A stretch of DNA of 64,000 nt. Source: Williamsia sp. CHRR-6 (GTDB taxonomy: Bacteria; Actinomycetota; Actinomycetes; Mycobacteriales; Mycobacteriaceae). Each line of letters begins with the position of its first letter. Positions within the stretch are counted from its first letter, which is position 1. The translations under genes and the position numbers were made by a program. The stretch is from contig NZ_JAHCSG010000002.1 in the NCBI RefSeq assembly GCF_018474015.1, forward strand, positions 124,001-188,000. The letters run 5' to 3'. Shown here piece after piece: positions 63,666 to 64,000 of this stretch. The notes below the pieces were generated by a model. It worked only from the letters and a program-made list of their open reading frames with translations. It had not been told where the DNA came from and did no database searches.

Positions 63666-64000
63666 TCAGATCGGTCGCAGGATGGGTGGCCGCAGAACGG
63701 TGGCCGGTCCCCTGCGGTAGACCTGAGCCGGTTTGCCTCGGGGGCCGGTGGGTACGGTGATGCCGTCGACCGCGACGACAAATCCCGGCGTGCCGAGCAC
63801 CTTGCGTCGAAAGTTGGCGCGGTCCAGGGTGATCCCCCACACCACCTCGTACACCGTCTGTAGATCCCGGATCGTGAACTGTTCGGACACGAAGGTCACC
63901 GCCAACGTGGTGTATTCGAGTTTCGCGCGGATGCGTTCCAGCCCGTCGGCAACGACCTGATCGTGGTCGAACGCCAGCGCGGGCAGGTCGTCGGCCCGAC
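63666..64000 (-). CDS. NrtR-type Nudix regulator, C-terminal part (5' end outside window)
   Basis: The frame runs past the window edge; 110 residues are visible. DGLERIRAKLEYTTLAVTFV followed by FTIRDLQTVYEVVWGITLDRANFRRKVLGTPGFV is the winged-helix end of Nudix-related regulators (NrtR), which repress NAD-biosynthesis genes. The C-terminus has PRGKPAQVYRR. The Nudix domain is upstream of the window. Kynureninase lies nearby but no NAD-synthesis operon is seen. Confidence 0.83.
   Translation of the reverse strand, partial: RADDLPALAFDHDQVVADGLERIRAKLEYTTLAVTFVSEQFTIRDLQTVYEVVWGITLDRANFRRKVLGTPGFVVAVDGITVPTGPRGKPAQVYRRGPATVLRPPILRPI

Overview
The DNA is high-GC, densely coding and rich in GTG starts and 4-base ATGA/GTGA overlaps between consecutive genes, which points to an actinobacterium. 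The gene set places it in the Mycobacteriales, most like Gordonia or a relative: SepH, PrrA/PrrB, AccD3, EchA6, a secreted LGFP-repeat protein, a 13E12/DUF222-HNH protein and an F420-type nitroreductase. The order TrmH-type methylase, SepH, SerC, CitA, GltA, PrrB/PrrA, AccD3 and EchA6 recalls, from memory, the Rv0881-Rv0905 part of the M. tuberculosis chromosome. This is therefore a chromosomal backbone window with lineage-specific insertions.

Layout. 0-10 kb: end of an enoyl-CoA hydratase, an MFS carrier coupled to a TrmH-family RNA methylase, then sepH-DUF6928 and serC on the minus strand, an ABC-2 exporter pair, a GyrI-like protein and a THUMP-like methyltransferase. 10-20.7 kb: central metabolism, with citA, pdxH, an MFS/PAP2 pair, pxpBC, galM with a PfkB kinase, and gltA coupled to an FKBP prolyl isomerase. 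20.7-23.6 kb: a small accessory patch of unknown genes bracketed by two near-identical hairpins. 23.6-28.9 kb: a universal stress protein/flavodoxin pair, prrAB and a DNA photolyase. 28.9-48 kb: an insertion-like stretch between prrAB and echA6/accD3 that holds mntH, a serpin-like protein, a PhnDCEE importer with a HAD phosphatase and an RpiR regulator, a NitT/TauT-type importer, an XRE-controlled ABC-2 exporter, a GPP34 protein, a flavin monooxygenase and a DUF222-HNH protein. 48-64 kb: echA6, an NCS1 permease, accD3, an LGFP protein, a heterodimeric ABC exporter, an aldo/keto reductase, an unusual photolyase-like protein, an orphan ParA, kynureninase, an F420-type reductase, a secreted TAP-like hydrolase and the end of an NrtR regulator.

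The most distinctive feature is intergenic. Short tandem repeats of 20-24 bp occur only between transcription units. One family (core GGGCGGAAA..CCCCGTC) is at 5.6 kb and 31.5 kb, with a decayed copy at 10.9 kb. A second (GTGCCGA.AT.AC.CGTCGA) is at 15.1 kb and 52.1 kb. A third, 24-bp array runs through the stop codon of the TrmH-family gene. Other points for follow-up are the serpin-like protein, the photolyase-like protein with an apparent four-cysteine Fe-S ligand pattern, and a perfect 15-bp inverted repeat over the promoter of the XRE regulator.
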